A stretch of 64,000 bases of DNA, taken from contig NC_092579.1 in assembly GCF_037975245.1 (NCBI RefSeq), forward strand, positions 23,171,166 through 23,235,165, written 5' to 3'. Shown here piece after piece: positions 23,400 to 38,300 of the stretch. The position numbers and the translations under genes are program-made. Under the pieces are notes generated by a model. It saw only the letters and a program-made list of their open reading frames with translations, was not told the origin of the DNA and made no database searches. The stretch's first letter is position 1. Each line of letters starts with the position of its first letter. Source of the stretch: Apostichopus japonicus. Taxonomy: Eukaryota > Echinodermata > Holothuroidea > Aspidochirotida > Stichopodidae.

Positions 23400-26300
23400 G
23401 TGAGTAACGTGGGATCAGGTTTGTAGCACAAGTAACTGTGATTTGCAATAACCCCCCTTAGCATCTTGAATAATTGTAGAATAGACCACATCCAGACTTT
23501 GCACATGAAGGTGTGTTCCAAGGAGGGGATGGGGTTGACGTGGGGGTTGTACACCCCTCCAATGTTTCTTTCCCTACAATGATGATATCGGCATCAATGA
23601 CCCACGGCCGAGCTTCCTTTTATGAAATCTTGGTGCTGCCTCTGAACTTAGACCAAATTAAAGTTGTGTGTCATTTCTCTTTTAAAGTACTAGCCCACAT
23701 ACAGAACTATAAACTCAGATGCTTACAGAAAAAGAACCAAGCCAAAATGTTTGTTTACCATTGCTCTTTATCACCTTACCACATGTGCTCAGTTAGTACA
23801 GTAGATATCTTTATTGTATATTTGTGTTTAATGATTTCACAAGCAGTACAGTAGATATCTTGATTGTTATATATCTTTGTGTTTAATGATTTCACAAGCC
23901 CTAAAGATGAAACACTTATATGTTTCTCTCTGTAGATTGAGATGGTTCAACACTTGCAGAATCAGCTGCAGCAGGCCATGGAACAGTTGCTGCATGCTAG
24001 ATCCAAAGCAGACATTTCGTTCTGGGGTAAACAGGTCGATGATCTCAAGGCCGAGAGCGAAGAACTGGTCTTGATTCTCAAGGTTTGGAAAATTTTGTTT
24101 AAAAGTTATCCAGGAATTGAACCCCCCCCCCCAAAATGCTTGAAGTCAATTTAAGGTAACTCATGGTGTTCAAACTGTAACAAGTAATATATAACATTGC
24201 CATCGCATTTCTTTGGCACTTCATTTTGTAGGTGGTCGGAAAACTAAACAGTGAATTGGTTCATGCCAAACTGATGCTGAAGGAAGCGTTAAAAGTGGGA
24301 GGAGACATACCCGCCGCACGCAAGAAAGTAATTTGGTTGGAGGATCGGATGAACCAACTTTTAGGAAGGTATCGAAAAGATCCACAATCAGCCAGGACAG
24401 AAAAGGTAGTTTGTCGAAAAATCTTTTATTTTTCATTACTGCTGTATCTTAAACAATGTTTTGTTCGATTTTCTATCATACATGATCTAACTCGAAACCA
24501 AGAAGGAGAATCAATGTTATTCATTAGCATGTCTACCAAAGCTCCATTTGAAATTATGCAGTCGAAATGGAAAATTTTTCAGAATTTCTAGTTTGGTTTT
24601 TTGCATGTTTTTACTCTACTTTTATGATAGGGGACAAATTATTAGAATTGGAAAGAAATTAGCAACTACTTGATTATTTAAAGTTCATCGGATAAAGAAT
24701 AAAATGTAGGAGGTTGTATTGGTTTGATTAATTGTGATTTTTATTTTAAGTGATACTTCTTTTAGTTTGGTTAGAAAGGAAGCCATTGGCATTTCATCTC
24801 TAAATATGCTAGACATTCTGATAATGGTCACCTGTGATCAAAATTCCAACAAGGAAGTGTTTGGCTACTACAATAATAGTGTCCACACTGATATGTTAAT
24901 TTGTCTATATATAACACTGCTGCACACTTTTTTTTTGGTGTGAAAATGTTTGAAGAATCAGAACATGCAGGAAAGGGTTTTTGAAAAATTTCTAACAATT
25001 TAAAGCAAGCTAAAATTTTAGGCCAATATTGTTGACTTTTAGGCCAATGCTGAAATTGTCAGCCAATCAAGGATTAAGCAGCTTTCAAAATATTTTATAG
25101 TTATCAATCACTTGTTTCTCAGTAAATCTCAGGAAAGGAAGCAGTGAACTTTTTAGAATTTGTGAAGCATGCTTGCAACCAGCACAAGTACTTTTAAGAG
25201 GTATAAAAGTTATACTTTGTTTAACTTGCATAAATGGTTTACATTATTCTCTCTGCAAGTTTGAATATCTATGAATCAAAGTTATTGAGGGCACCCTCAT
25301 GGTTTGATCATAGAAGGATCTTTTACAAAAAAGCAGAAGACCAAGAAGGTTAACAAAATTGCCTAGTACAGGTACTGAAAGAATCGGCCATAAATGGTAA
25401 AAGGAATATATTAGAGTGGAATGTGGGAGGACCAGGAATCAAAGCGTCACAATATAATAACATCAAGAGGAAGGACAGATAATGGAATAAAGTGTCAATA
25501 AACCAATGCCAAGGCTAAAGGTGCAATGAAAGGGGACGTCTCAGATGTGATGAAATGTGATAAAAGTGGCTCAGGGAGGAGGAGGGAGGCAGATAAGATG
25601 AGAAGGATCATGATAAGGTGATAAGGTAAAAGAGAGCCAATATGGTGAAGAGAATGAAGAAGGGTTGCAAGAGGGGGCCGGGGGGGGGGGTAGTTATTTC
25701 CTTCATGGGGATTGAGATGACACAGTTGAATGGTTCAAAGGTATGACATTCATAGTCCCACAAATATTGAGATTTGTGAAATTACAACCTTGGGGGCATT
25801 GAAACAATGCTTTTCTGTTTGTCATTCATTTAGAGTGATAATTCACCTCGTAAAGTACCTCAGGTAGCAGTCATACCCGTTGCAACAGTGTTGCCTCTAC
25901 GACCAGAGAAATCCATCCTCAAGCAATCCTCTGCCTTATCTAGGAAGAGTGAAACACAGGAAAGATCCAGTCAGAGCAAGGAGATGGGAGGAGGAGGAGG
26001 AGGTGGTGATGCAGAAATAAGATCAGGTATTTATTAAAGAGAATGTCTCCAAAATTGAAATTTGAAAACTTAGAATTTCAGAGAAAATCAGAGATGATTG
26101 AATTTTTTAATATCTAGAGTAATTGCATGTCACATTTTACAATTTTATTATTTGGTTGTTGCATTTGATAGCAATATGCCACTTCTCCCATATGGCTTCA
26201 CTCTAATGACTTGAGGTATTACATTATTTCTCGATCTCATAAAGTTTTGTACTTGTCTAGAAATGACAAATTATCATTCATTGTATTTAAGCCTCAATAA

Positions 26301-29300
26301 TAAATGACAACAACAACAACAACATGAGTCTGTATTCTTATGCAAAGTAGGCTGGGGAGAGGGGGAGGGGGTAGGGGGCGTGGGAGGCAAGTTCCAAGAT
26401 TAAATACAACAAGCTGTCAATATAAATTGTATTTAAATGTATTTGATTCTGAGAGGAAATTATTATGTCAAAATGCATGCAAGCTGCTGTGTATTGGTTT
26501 CATTAGGTAGTGCCCTGATAAACTCATGAAATTCTGCTTGAGTACACCGAACATGGTGATATACTTTCATGTTCATCGTAACTTTATAATTTCACGTTGT
26601 CATCAGTACTGTATATCATGTAAAAAGAAACACGTCAATTAAAGAAGGGTGAAAACAAAAATAGTTTTGCCAAACATGTCTTTAAAGACTTTCAAGGAAT
26701 ATGACAAGTTGTGACTGTGATATCTTATTGGATTTACTCTAGTTGAGGAATTAAATAGCATCATTTTTGTACTTAAGTAAAAGATTGGGACATTTGTGTA
26801 AATTAGCTAAAAGAAAAGTGTGACTGGTTCAAGTTAACATCCATTTATTTTTTCCTTTCTCCAGTCGAACATTTAGACAAGATGGTGGACAATTCCCATG
26901 AGGACGGTGCTCAGGTGAGATGTAATGTTTTTGTTTGTTCAAAGCTGTTTATACTTGCATCGTTCCATTTTAATAAAAAGATGTTATCAATGTGACTTTC
27001 ATCAGATTAAGGTGAGAGAGCATTAATTGACATTAGCATTAATTGGCATTAATTGGCATCAAGGCACTAATTAACATGTAGGTTCGAGTCCCGGCCAGAT
27101 CATAAGGTTGTATCCTTGGGCAAGGCACTTAATTTCCATTGTCTCTCTTCTACCCCAGGTGTATAAATCGGGACTTACTCAAGGTAGCTTGTAAATATAG
27201 TTGCTTGTGCCGGCTTCGTGCGTTGGGTTATAACTATGTCGCAAATATATGCAAACCTACTTCTACGCTCATAATTAACAATAGTTTGGCATCTGTGTTG
27301 AACCTCTGTTTTTCTTCCTTTTTTTTTGGCTATGGAAATAACTTTTAGAGATTTGTAAAATTTAATACGACTTTGTCTTGTTTTTGGTGGTTGGTTCTAC
27401 TATGATTATTTTTGTTACTTTTCTTTTATTTTTATAGTCAAAGCAAGATGATAAGGGTGTATTTCTGACGGAATCTGGTGACAATAGAGAAATTCCAACG
27501 CAAAGGATTTCGTCAGCTTCGGTCCAGTGTGAGTCTTTTCTTTGAAACACAAATGTTGGTCAAATGATTGAACATAAGAAGAAGAAAAAATTACTCACTT
27601 AAAATTAGAATGCCAGCTTATTTTTGTTTTCATGTAAATCTGACCCAGTTTGCTCTGATGATAGCATTGTTAGTAGGCAATATAAACATTATGATAACTA
27701 CAAAGAAGAAACTATTATAAATGATAAATATACATGGAGAAAATTGTGTCTTCTTTACTCTCCTTGACACGCTCTGACATTTAGGTTTTGTTCAGCTACC
27801 TGTAAGTGTTTGTTAGTTTATTGATTGATTGGTTAATTGATTGACCAATTTACTTTTTTTTTGTATAGTAAAAGAAAAGAAAGATGAAGCTGAGAGTGGA
27901 GCATTTGTGAAGGAGGATGAGAGAGATTTAGCTGATCTGTACTGGGATTCCCCTCATCACAGGTAGGAAAAGCCAACCCATCAAGTTATTGACCTCTTGA
28001 CCTGTTGTTACATCACACCTTGAAAGCCACAACTGCTCCGTCAAGTGAAACTGATTGCTAACATTTACTTTACAAGGACAAAAACGACCAAGATGGTCTG
28101 TTTTCTTTGTAAGATGATAATACTAGCCGACCATATGTAAACGGCAAGGAATTTCTGTTGCCAGATGTATGCACAGAAAAAAATCAACTTTGAAAAAAAT
28201 AGATATCTTTGCCGTACGGAATGCTATTAGAATGTGCTTTTGACCAGGTAATGATACAGAAAATTTCCAGCATTTTTAAACAAGCAAGGCAACAGAACAT
28301 CCCAATAGGAATTTAGTAAAAGAAAGTTACGACATGTAATTCTTTTATTTTTTATTTTTGTTGTTTTATTCAGGTTTGACTTTATCGATCAGTACGATGC
28401 TATCACCCGAGAGAACCCTCTATCCTACCATAACTTGGGTCTGGCCGTTACATCTTCATTCATTGAACCAGGTGAGGACATTTCCAATTTTTCACTTAAT
28501 ACAAAACCACTAAATTTTTGTTTCTGGTGTATCAATTACTTAGTTCACAAAAGGTATGAGAATAACTGAAGATTTATAGTAAAATACGCAAATTATGTTC
28601 ACTTTTGAATTGCTTATGGCTTAACCAACTTGCAATGATGCATTTGAGAATATTTTTTTTTGACTTTCTGTTTTTCGTCGTTTATTATGAAAAGCCCCAG
28701 AGACTGCATCCGAGTTGCCATGGAGACAGATGCAAAATGCTGACCTACTGGATATTCATGTGAGTCTATTTTTAAGTGTTTTTCTTGTGCCTCAGGTTCT
28801 GAATTTGTTCATATGTTTCTATGGTTACCCTGCTGCATGGGTTTCTGTCTAAACATTTATACAACTCTGTCGTACTTCAAAGATTTTCACTGGATTATCC
28901 AGGACATTATGTCAACCGATGAATTTCAAGTTATTCCATAATGGATTAAAGTGTCTTTTTAATGTTTGAGCCAAATCATTTGATAACGAGAAGTTCAGCC
29001 CAGAATGTTATATGCAAATTAGACTAAGCCTAGTGATGTCATTCTGCTTTTGGAAAGAAGTTTGAATCTAGACTCAATTGCTCTATATTATTGCATTGAA
29101 AAAGAACCAGATATGATCCTTCGCGGTATTAAAGCATTTCTTGTGACATATGTTACAAAAACTAACCGTTACATATCATTCGTTTCCTCATTGATTTGTT
29201 GTCATGGCAACATCGTTTTATTTCTCTATCTTCATTGTAATTCATATTAACATCTCAATTTAATTTTATTATATTTCGATAACAGCATTGGAAGTTGAAG

Positions 29301-32300
29301 CCTCTACGTTCAATGACAGCCAAGGAATATGAATTTGTGTGTACATTTGCACGTGACTTGCATGATTTGAACAGTAGTTGCATGACCTTACAGTGCCATC
29401 TCTCAAAGTGTTGTTTTTGTGTTTTTGACAATATTTTGGGCCTGTAGTAGGCTTTAGTTTGTAGTTTGGTAACTTTTAGTGTGAAAGGTAGCTGTGAAGT
29501 GAAGAAACAAAACAAAGGGAAATGTGAAAGAATGGTGTACATCCCTTGTGTTAAAGTGTTGCTTTATGATACACTTGTTTCAGTGGTTAAGCATCACAGT
29601 GTATTTGTATGGGGGTGGGGGAGGGGGCATTGGGGGGTGGGGTGGTGATGTGAGTGGTGGTGGCATTTGCATGTAGTCTTTGGAGCTATTGTTTTCTGTG
29701 ATATCTATTTTCTAATGCAAAGATGCTTTGCATCTTCCCTGTTTAAGGTAGTGCACTACCATAGCTCGTGGATGTCGTTCTTGTTGACCATGAACAGACC
29801 TCGAGAAGAGAAATAAAAAAAAAACCTTGTTCTTTTGGAATGAAAATTAATACAATTGGACAAGAAAAAATTATCTTTGTCTTGAACTGAATCTCAATCA
29901 ATCAACTGAACAGTATTACAAGTCCTGTGTTTTTACCAAACTGAGCTTTTCAGCCCTATGCTGGAGGCAATCCCTATGTAACCATCATTTCACTTGGGGA
30001 ATCCTCAGATAACTCAGTCAACAGATAAAAATCATTATAAACAAATTTAGAAAAGAAAATTTGGAACTCACTTCAAAAGAAAGAAAAAAAGAAAGAAAAG
30101 TGGTTTGTTAGATTAAGTTTAGAAAACAGGATTTGAAAATCTAATGCCATGCAAATTTGGGCCCATTTTCCAAAATATGCGCATGCCAAAATTCATGAGT
30201 GCATGCTTACCTGGAACCAGACATAACACTTTTACTCGTCACTATTGATTTCACTTATTGTAGACCAACAGCTTTAGAAGAATAATTTTGACCGTGACGG
30301 ATGCCACGGATTTAGGCATTTGTATTCGTAGCTGGGCAGATCAGATGAAAGAAATCAAAGTTTTGCAGTGTCAGGCTTTATGTAGCACAATTGAACTTTC
30401 CCTTGTGTGCTGGTTGTGAAAATGAGAGTGCGCACACACACAAGCGCACAGCTGAAGGGAGAATCATGACCTTAAAACATGCTTTTGAGTAAGTAGTCTG
30501 TCTGTAAGATTTATTGCATGAATCGATAGAGATGTGATAGTTTCTTTGGTAGGAACGGACCATTTGAAGTCTCCTCATTTCTATTACAAATGTGCATTGT
30601 TTATTACTGGTCTGTTGATCGTGTACTTTTCTAAGTATCAATTTCACTTTTTTCTTTCGGTATTTCTTTTCTCACTCTCTCTCTTTGCATGCTTATCTAC
30701 AGTTGGAAGGTGTAAGTTTCTAACAATCAACATAAATGGTATTTTTTTTCCCCTTCATACCCATTGTAGAAATTTCTTTTCATAAATTTCATGGTGTCTT
30801 CATTGTGTTGTAAAAGGTTTCGAGAATGGTCAACCTAATAATGGAAACTAATAATAAAATCTGTTTTATAGGCTAAATATGTCTCACAATGCACCATGTC
30901 ACATCATTAATTTTAATTGGTTCTCAGGGATGAACCCCTTCCTCCCTTCCCCCCTATGTGGAGTCCGTAATGACCTTGGGATAACCCCTCATATTTTAAA
31001 ATCCTTGATCTGATACTAGGTATTCAAGCTTTTTCTAGTTACACCTGAGCGTCTTCTATCATCTACGTGTGGATGTATATCCCCTGATACTAGATATTAA
31101 AGCTTTTATCTAGTTACACCTGAGCGTCTTCTATCATCTATGTGTGTATTTATATCCCCTGATACTAGGTATTCAAGCTTTTTCTAGTTACACCTGAGCG
31201 TCTTCTATCATCTACGTGTGGATGTATATCCCCTGATACTAGATATTAAAGCTTTTCTCTAGTTACACCTGAACATCTTATATCATCTATGTGTGTATTT
31301 ATATCCCCCTAATACTAGGTATTAAAGCTTTTCTCTAGTTACACCTGAGCATCTTATATCATCTATGTGTGTATGTATATCCCCCTGATACTAGCTATTA
31401 AAGCTTTTCTCAAGTTACACCTGAGCGTCTCCTATCATCTATGTGTGTATGTTTATCCCCCTGATACTAGGTATTAAAGCTTTTATCTAGTTATACTTGA
31501 TCATCTTCTATCATCTATGTGTGTATGTATATCCCCTGATACTAGGTATTAAAGCTTTTTTCTAGTTACACCTGAGCATCTATCATCTATGTGTGTATTT
31601 ATATCCCCTGATACTAGGTATTCAAGCTTTTTCTAGTTACACCTGAGCGTCTTCTATCATCTACGTGTGGATGTATATCCCCTGATACTAGATATTAAAG
31701 CTTTTATCTAGTTACACCTGAACATCTTATATCATCTATGTGTGTATTTATATCCCCTGATACTAGGTATTCAAGCTTTTTCTAGTTACACCTGAGCGTC
31801 TTCTATCATCTACGTGTGGATGTATATCCCCTGATACTAGATATTAAAGCTTTTATCTAGTTACACCTGAACATCTTATATCATCTATGTGTGTATTTAT
31901 ATCCCCTGATACTAGGTATTAAAGCTTTTCTCAAGTTACACCTGAGCGTCTCCTATCATCTATGTGTGTATGTTTATCCCCCTGATGCTAGGTATTAAAG
32001 CTTTTCTCTAGTTACACCTGAGCATCTTCTATCATCTATGTGTGCATGTATATCCCCTGATACTAGGTATTAAAGCTTTTCTCTAGTTACACCTGAGCGT
32101 CTTCTATCATCTATGTGTGTATGTATATCCCCTGATACTAGGTATTAAAGCTTTTCTCAAGTTACACCTGAGCGTCTCCTATCATCTATGTGTGTATGTT
32201 TATCCCCCTGATACTAGGTATTAAAGCTTTTATCTAGTTATACTTGATCATCTTCTATCATCTATGTGTGCATGTATATCCCCCTGAAACTAGGTATTAT

Positions 32301-35300
32301 AGCTTTTCTCTAGTTACACCTGAGAGTCTTCTATCATCTATGTGTGCATGTATATCCCCTGATACTAGGTATTAAAGCTTTTCTCTAGTTACACCTGAGC
32401 GTCTTCTATCATCTATGTGTGTATGTATATCCCCTTATACTAGGTATTAAAGCTTTTATCTAGTTACACCTGAGCGTCTCCTATCATCTATGTGTGTATG
32501 TATATCCCCCTGATACTAGGTATTAAAGCTTTTCTCAAGTTACACCTGAGCGTCTCCTATCATCTATGTGTGTATGTTTATCCCCCTGATACTAGGTATT
32601 AAAGCTTTTATCTAGTTATACTTGATCATCTTCTATCATCTATGTGTGCATGTATATCCCCCTGAAACTAGGTATTATAGCTTTTCTCTAGTTACACCTG
32701 AGAGTCTTCTATCATCTATGTGTGTATGTATATCCCCTGATACTAGGTATTAAAGCTTTTCTCAAGTTACACCTGAGCGTCTCCTATCATCTATGTGTGT
32801 ATGTTTATCCCCCTGATACTAGGTATTAAAGCTTTTATCTAGTTATACTTGATCATCTTCTATCATCTATGTGTGCATGTATATCCCCCTGAAACTAGGT
32901 ATTATAGCTTTTCTCTAGTTACACCTGAGAGTCTTCTATCATCTATGTGTGCATGTATATCCCCTGATACTAGGTATTAAAGCTTTTCTCTAGTTATACT
33001 TGAGTGTCTTCTATTATCTATGTGTGCATGTATATCATTGTTTGCTGTGAACACTTTAGTTTGTACATGATAAAAGTAGCAATCAGAATTTCATATGGTG
33101 TCATGAATCACACAAACTGGTGTCCAAAATCTTGAGCAAAATAATATAGATAGAAATTTCACCAAGAAAGTGAAAAAGAAGGGGAAAAAATTGAGAAACT
33201 TGTGACATTATGAACAGTTTGGGAATTGAACTCAAGAAAGCACGAGCTGAAAGTCAAAGAAATTATTATTCTTCAGTTATTAAATCTGTATTTGGGGCTA
33301 TTAGTAATATCTAAAAATAAATCAAAATAATTATTATTTTAGTCATCTGTTGCTACTCAACAACCTTTTCCAAACCTGTATTATTTCATATGGTAAAAAT
33401 CAGTAAGTTTAAGAAGAAAAAGAGCCCCCCCCCCAAAAAAAAACCCATGGCTTATTGTTACAATTTTACAGTACAGTTTTCATGATGTGTCTATGGCCAT
33501 AAGCTATACTAAATGTGAAGTCATCTAAAAATATATTTGTCCGATTGCTTAGAAACTCGCTTTGGAAAAGATTTCTGACCGCATCCACGAGATCTGGGAG
33601 AAGATGGAAGATGCAGCTGTTCAGTCAATCGAGTACAACCAGTCTCCAGATGAATCGGGAAGAGGTTCAAAGATGATGAGTAATACTGGAAGTGAGTAGT
33701 TTGCGTATCGTTGCCGAAAAAATCATATTACTTACGATATTACAAAACGATTATTGGAAATAACAAAGAAACAGATATTTGTCAAAGTTATAAGAAATAC
33801 AAATGTAGGCACAAGTATTTTCTTCAATTCTGTCACCTGGAGAAATGAAAAAAAAAAAAAAAATTGAGTGCAAATTTTTTACCTTTTGACATCCAGTGTA
33901 CTTTATTGATCAATAATGCATTATCTTGCCACTTATAAAACTAAATACAAAAAAAAGAAGTTTTCAACAAGATATATTGGCAGAATTTTGTTGTTTGACT
34001 TATATTTCATATGTCACCAAAGATCGCATGATGTAGTTGTACACAAGACATGGACGGTTGTTGTTGTTTTTATGCATACTGCCACCTATGTCACCAGATG
34101 TTTTTCTTTATGTAAAAAGGTGATTAATATTTCACCAAAATATGCTAGAAAGTCAATTAATGGTCAGCCATGTTTATACTTCAACAAGTCCTCAACAGCC
34201 GCTCTTAGAAAATTTGAACAATGACCTACATTTACTAAATTCTGCTACGGCTGGAAATAATTAGCAGTGTCGCAGACGTCCGAGAAAAGTGCTTCTGTTA
34301 AACAAATTTAACACTTTATTTCAAAGTTAAGTGTGGAGGCAATCACACGTGAGCTTTAAAGGCACCTTAGATATGGCAAGAAAACTGTTTTTCTGCTTAC
34401 ATTATTATCATGTCCTTCATTTATATTTGATTTGGGGATGAAAAGATGGCTGCCTCCCAGGAGCAAATTAATGTCTCAAACAGATGTGTTTGCACAGATG
34501 TACCTTATGCTTACACTTCTGTGAGTACCATGACATTACGTCAGTCTCTGATTGGCCGGGTGAACACAATCAAAATAATAATAAGCTTCATTTCCTACAA
34601 AACAAATTTATCTATTAGAATTCTGCAGGTATGACAAACTGTTATGTTACTCATATTATTGCCAAAATATGCAACCATGACAGATTCACATATTAGTGAG
34701 GAGTTCATTTACTGCAGTATCCGTTCATATATCTAATATAAATTATGTTTTTTCTTTCTCTTCAACTGTTTGCCTAATGTACTACTTCCTTGCAGCAGGG
34801 CGTTTCCCACGAGATTGCCATCAACCAAAATACAGAGAATTTTTACTGACACTCTGTCCAGTTCGTCAAAATTTTAAAGTAGTCTTTTGAGTTGATTTTT
34901 GATCAATTCTCTGATCCTGTTTATGATACTTATAAAACCCTAACTAGATTTTCAAGTCAAGTTTGATTTCAAATAATGAAGTGTAAAGGTCTTTTAAAAT
35001 TTTTGAAAATATTCCAGTCTGCTTATGAATGTGTTTAATACTACTGTATTGAAAAGTTCTAGGTCAATGGAATGCCAAGGATCCAATCAAATTGATTTAA
35101 TCACTTTCTCATGAACCTTCATTCCGTGGAAGTATTTAATAGTAGTTTGTCTCGGCCCGATCGAATGCTATCGTATTTTGAGTTTCATTCGGTCGGTTTT
35201 GTAAATTTCAAAGAACTGCTTTAACTGATTGTTTCTTTGGTTGCTTGTATCTTGGATCAATTATTGCATAATAGTTACTAATATTTATTTGAGTTGTGAC

Positions 35301-38300
35301 CATGTACAACATGCATGCATTCCCTATAACCAAATTATGTTTCTGCCCCACTTTAGGCCGAGTTGGAACTGCCGTGACGAATGCCTCTAGGGTAAGAAAC
35401 GTTTAATATCTATATCCTCTCTGTCCTTATCTTTATTGAAAATGAAATTAAAATATAAAATATTGAAATATGAAATATTGAATATATTAGAGAGGAGTGT
35501 CATTTACCTAAAGCTTGCAATCTTAAGCTGCCATTCTGCAGAGGAGGTGCAGATTATGTGCAGATTATGGTGCAGATTATGGTGCAAAGTAGGGTTTAGG
35601 TCAAGGTGTAGAGAAGAGGTCACTTATTTACAGGTTAAGATGACTCACTCTTATTCTTAAGCTGCTAAGCTTCAGAGGCGGTGCAAATTACGGTGCAAAG
35701 TAGGATGCAGGGCAGCGTGTAGAGGTGGGTGCAAAAGAAGGGTGGGAAGAAGGGTGCAGAGTAGGGTATAAAGAAGAACGACTGAATGTGTAAACAGTTC
35801 ATTTGAAGCGACAACTTGTGACCGTGCTATTAGGTTATATGTGTCTCATCTGTGTGCTTAAAACCGACCATGCGATAAAAGTCAACTTCTGAAAAGGGAT
35901 ATGAATGAAAACATGTCGATCAGCTATAAAGATTTATATGATGATTATGAGGTGCTGGTTTAATATGCTGTGCAATACTCAGTTACTGATGTTCTCCATT
36001 TTACTTATCTTGGAGGAAAATTTTGTGAGGTCATGAGGTCAATTCGAGGAGAGTAGAAGGGGAGGAAGGGCGAACAGTAGTTTAAAGCCACTTGGAAGAT
36101 TTCATTCTGTAATGAGAGACACATGGATCACCGCCCTGCTTCACTTTCTTTCCTGTCCTTTTGTTTCCTGTCATTCCCTCCCCCACCCCCACCCACAGTC
36201 CACGTTCCGCCTATTCCTTTGATCATACTACCTCTACACATGATTCATTCCAAGAAATTAATCAAATTTTCTGAAATATCAACCTGGATATTTTTGGCAC
36301 ATTTTGTTCGACTACTTTGCCATCGAAGGCCGCTTCAAGTCTCCTTCCAGTAGCAGACAAGCCAGACCGTAGCAGACCATCGACCACTAAAACTAGATCC
36401 GTCACCGGTGGTAGCAGACCACGCCCGAGTACTCGCGCCGAAAGCTTACCACCAGTAGAATCGGGGACGGTAACCCCTCATCCCGTCCATATGAAGTATT
36501 ACCCTAAACCAGTCCCTGTCCCAGATCTGTTACCTTTGACAAGGATAGTAAGTTTGTGTTTTGTTTTTTTGGGGAGTAATTTATCTGTTTAAATGTTAAC
36601 ATTATTTTGGGGAATTTTATTTTAGCCATGTAGGAAACCTGAACATACTACTCACAGCTCATGTTTTCAATGGAAATGGGGTCCAACCATGAATTAGAAA
36701 GACCATGTGTTGTATATAGTTCAGAGGGGTAAATATGGGGGACGGACAGAATATATTCAAACAACGGTTGGCTCTTATTTATCGTTTATTATACAATTTT
36801 TGAAATCAAATATTTTGAGGGGGGGGGGAAGAGGAGAAGGATGGGAGGGAGGGCCTGATGTCAGTCAAGTCAGTGGACTTGTGGGCCTGATTAAAGTCAT
36901 ATAATGGATGATAAAGATAGAAGCTTTGGTACTGATAGTCATCGGTAACATTTCTAGATTTCTGTGATAATGAAAACAAGTTAGTTCTCTGCTGTATTTT
37001 ATGGTTTGTATCCATGGAGACCTCACTCCTACTCGTCCTCAATAAGAAGGGATGATATTCTCGCATTCCCTTTAAACAGCAGGAAAATGATCAATAATGT
37101 TACATACGACTGCATTGACAAGTGTCAAATTACACCAGTTATTTTTATTTTCTTCAGAACTTTGATATGTATTGAAACTTTTCCCAATTAAAACACATCT
37201 GCTCTTTTCCTACTTTTGTTTTCGGTCATTTAGAATCCAGACAAAAAATACCCCAGGATATCCAACGACTGGAACGATACCCCTCCCGCAGAAATGGAAC
37301 CAACCATTCGACTTGTGAATCAGATGAACGTCGCCAAGGAAACCAACCTCATCATGTATCGGAATCACAACAAGAGCAGAACCGCCTACCAACCCAAACA
37401 AATCACAAAACCTTTGACCTTAGAGTCGCCTCCAAAGTATGTTATCTATTTCACCAACGTTTTTTCTGTCTTTCTACTTTTGTAATCATTTGCTAGTGTT
37501 TAGTATTATAATGACAGTAAATAAGGGAACCATATATTGGCTTTGCTTTATAGCAAGATTTACCAAGCCTTTATCTAATTTGCCTATGAGACTCGGAGTG
37601 TCGAATGAACCCCATCCACCGAGGAGCGGATGTCATCATCAATTTGGCAGTCCAGAGATCAAGTTTATTTTAAAATGAAATATCTTGAAAATCAGTATGG
37701 CTACAGAAACATACCTTTTTGTTTTGACGATAACATATCAACACTCAAAATTCTGCCTTACGGCATCCTTTATTAGTGATGTGATGTGGAAATGCTTTCA
37801 AATATGGCAAAGATTTAGCCCTGCCTTTCAGAAGCTATTGAAAAGTAACCCCCACCCCCCGAATGGGGTGGCATTCAAGGTCATCCTCTGAAGTACTGAA
37901 GAGGTCATTGGGAAACTTGTTAGTCTATACCATATCAGCCTACCACCATATCAGCCTACCACCATATCAGCCCTATCACCGTATCAGCCCTACCACTATA
38001 TCAGCCCTACCACCATATCAGCCTTACCACCATATCAGCCCTACCACCATATCAGCCCTATTACCATATCAGCCCTACCACCATATCAGCCCTATCACCA
38101 TATCAGCCCTACCACCATAACAGCTATACCACCATATCAGCCCTACCACCATATCAGCCCTACCACCATATCAGCCCTACCACCATATCAGCCCTACCAC
38201 CATATCAGCCCTACCACTATACCAGCCCTACCATTATATCAGCCCTACCACCATATCAGCCCTACCCCTGTATCAGCCCTACCACCATATTAGCCCTACC

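Noticed and set aside
30995-33040. CRISPR-like regularly spaced repeats
   Set aside because: Units are contiguous minisatellite copies without unique spacers, in a eukaryotic intron.
37863-38120. Plus-strand frame rich in PYQPYH
   Set aside because: It is a translation of the CCCTACCACCATATCAG minisatellite.
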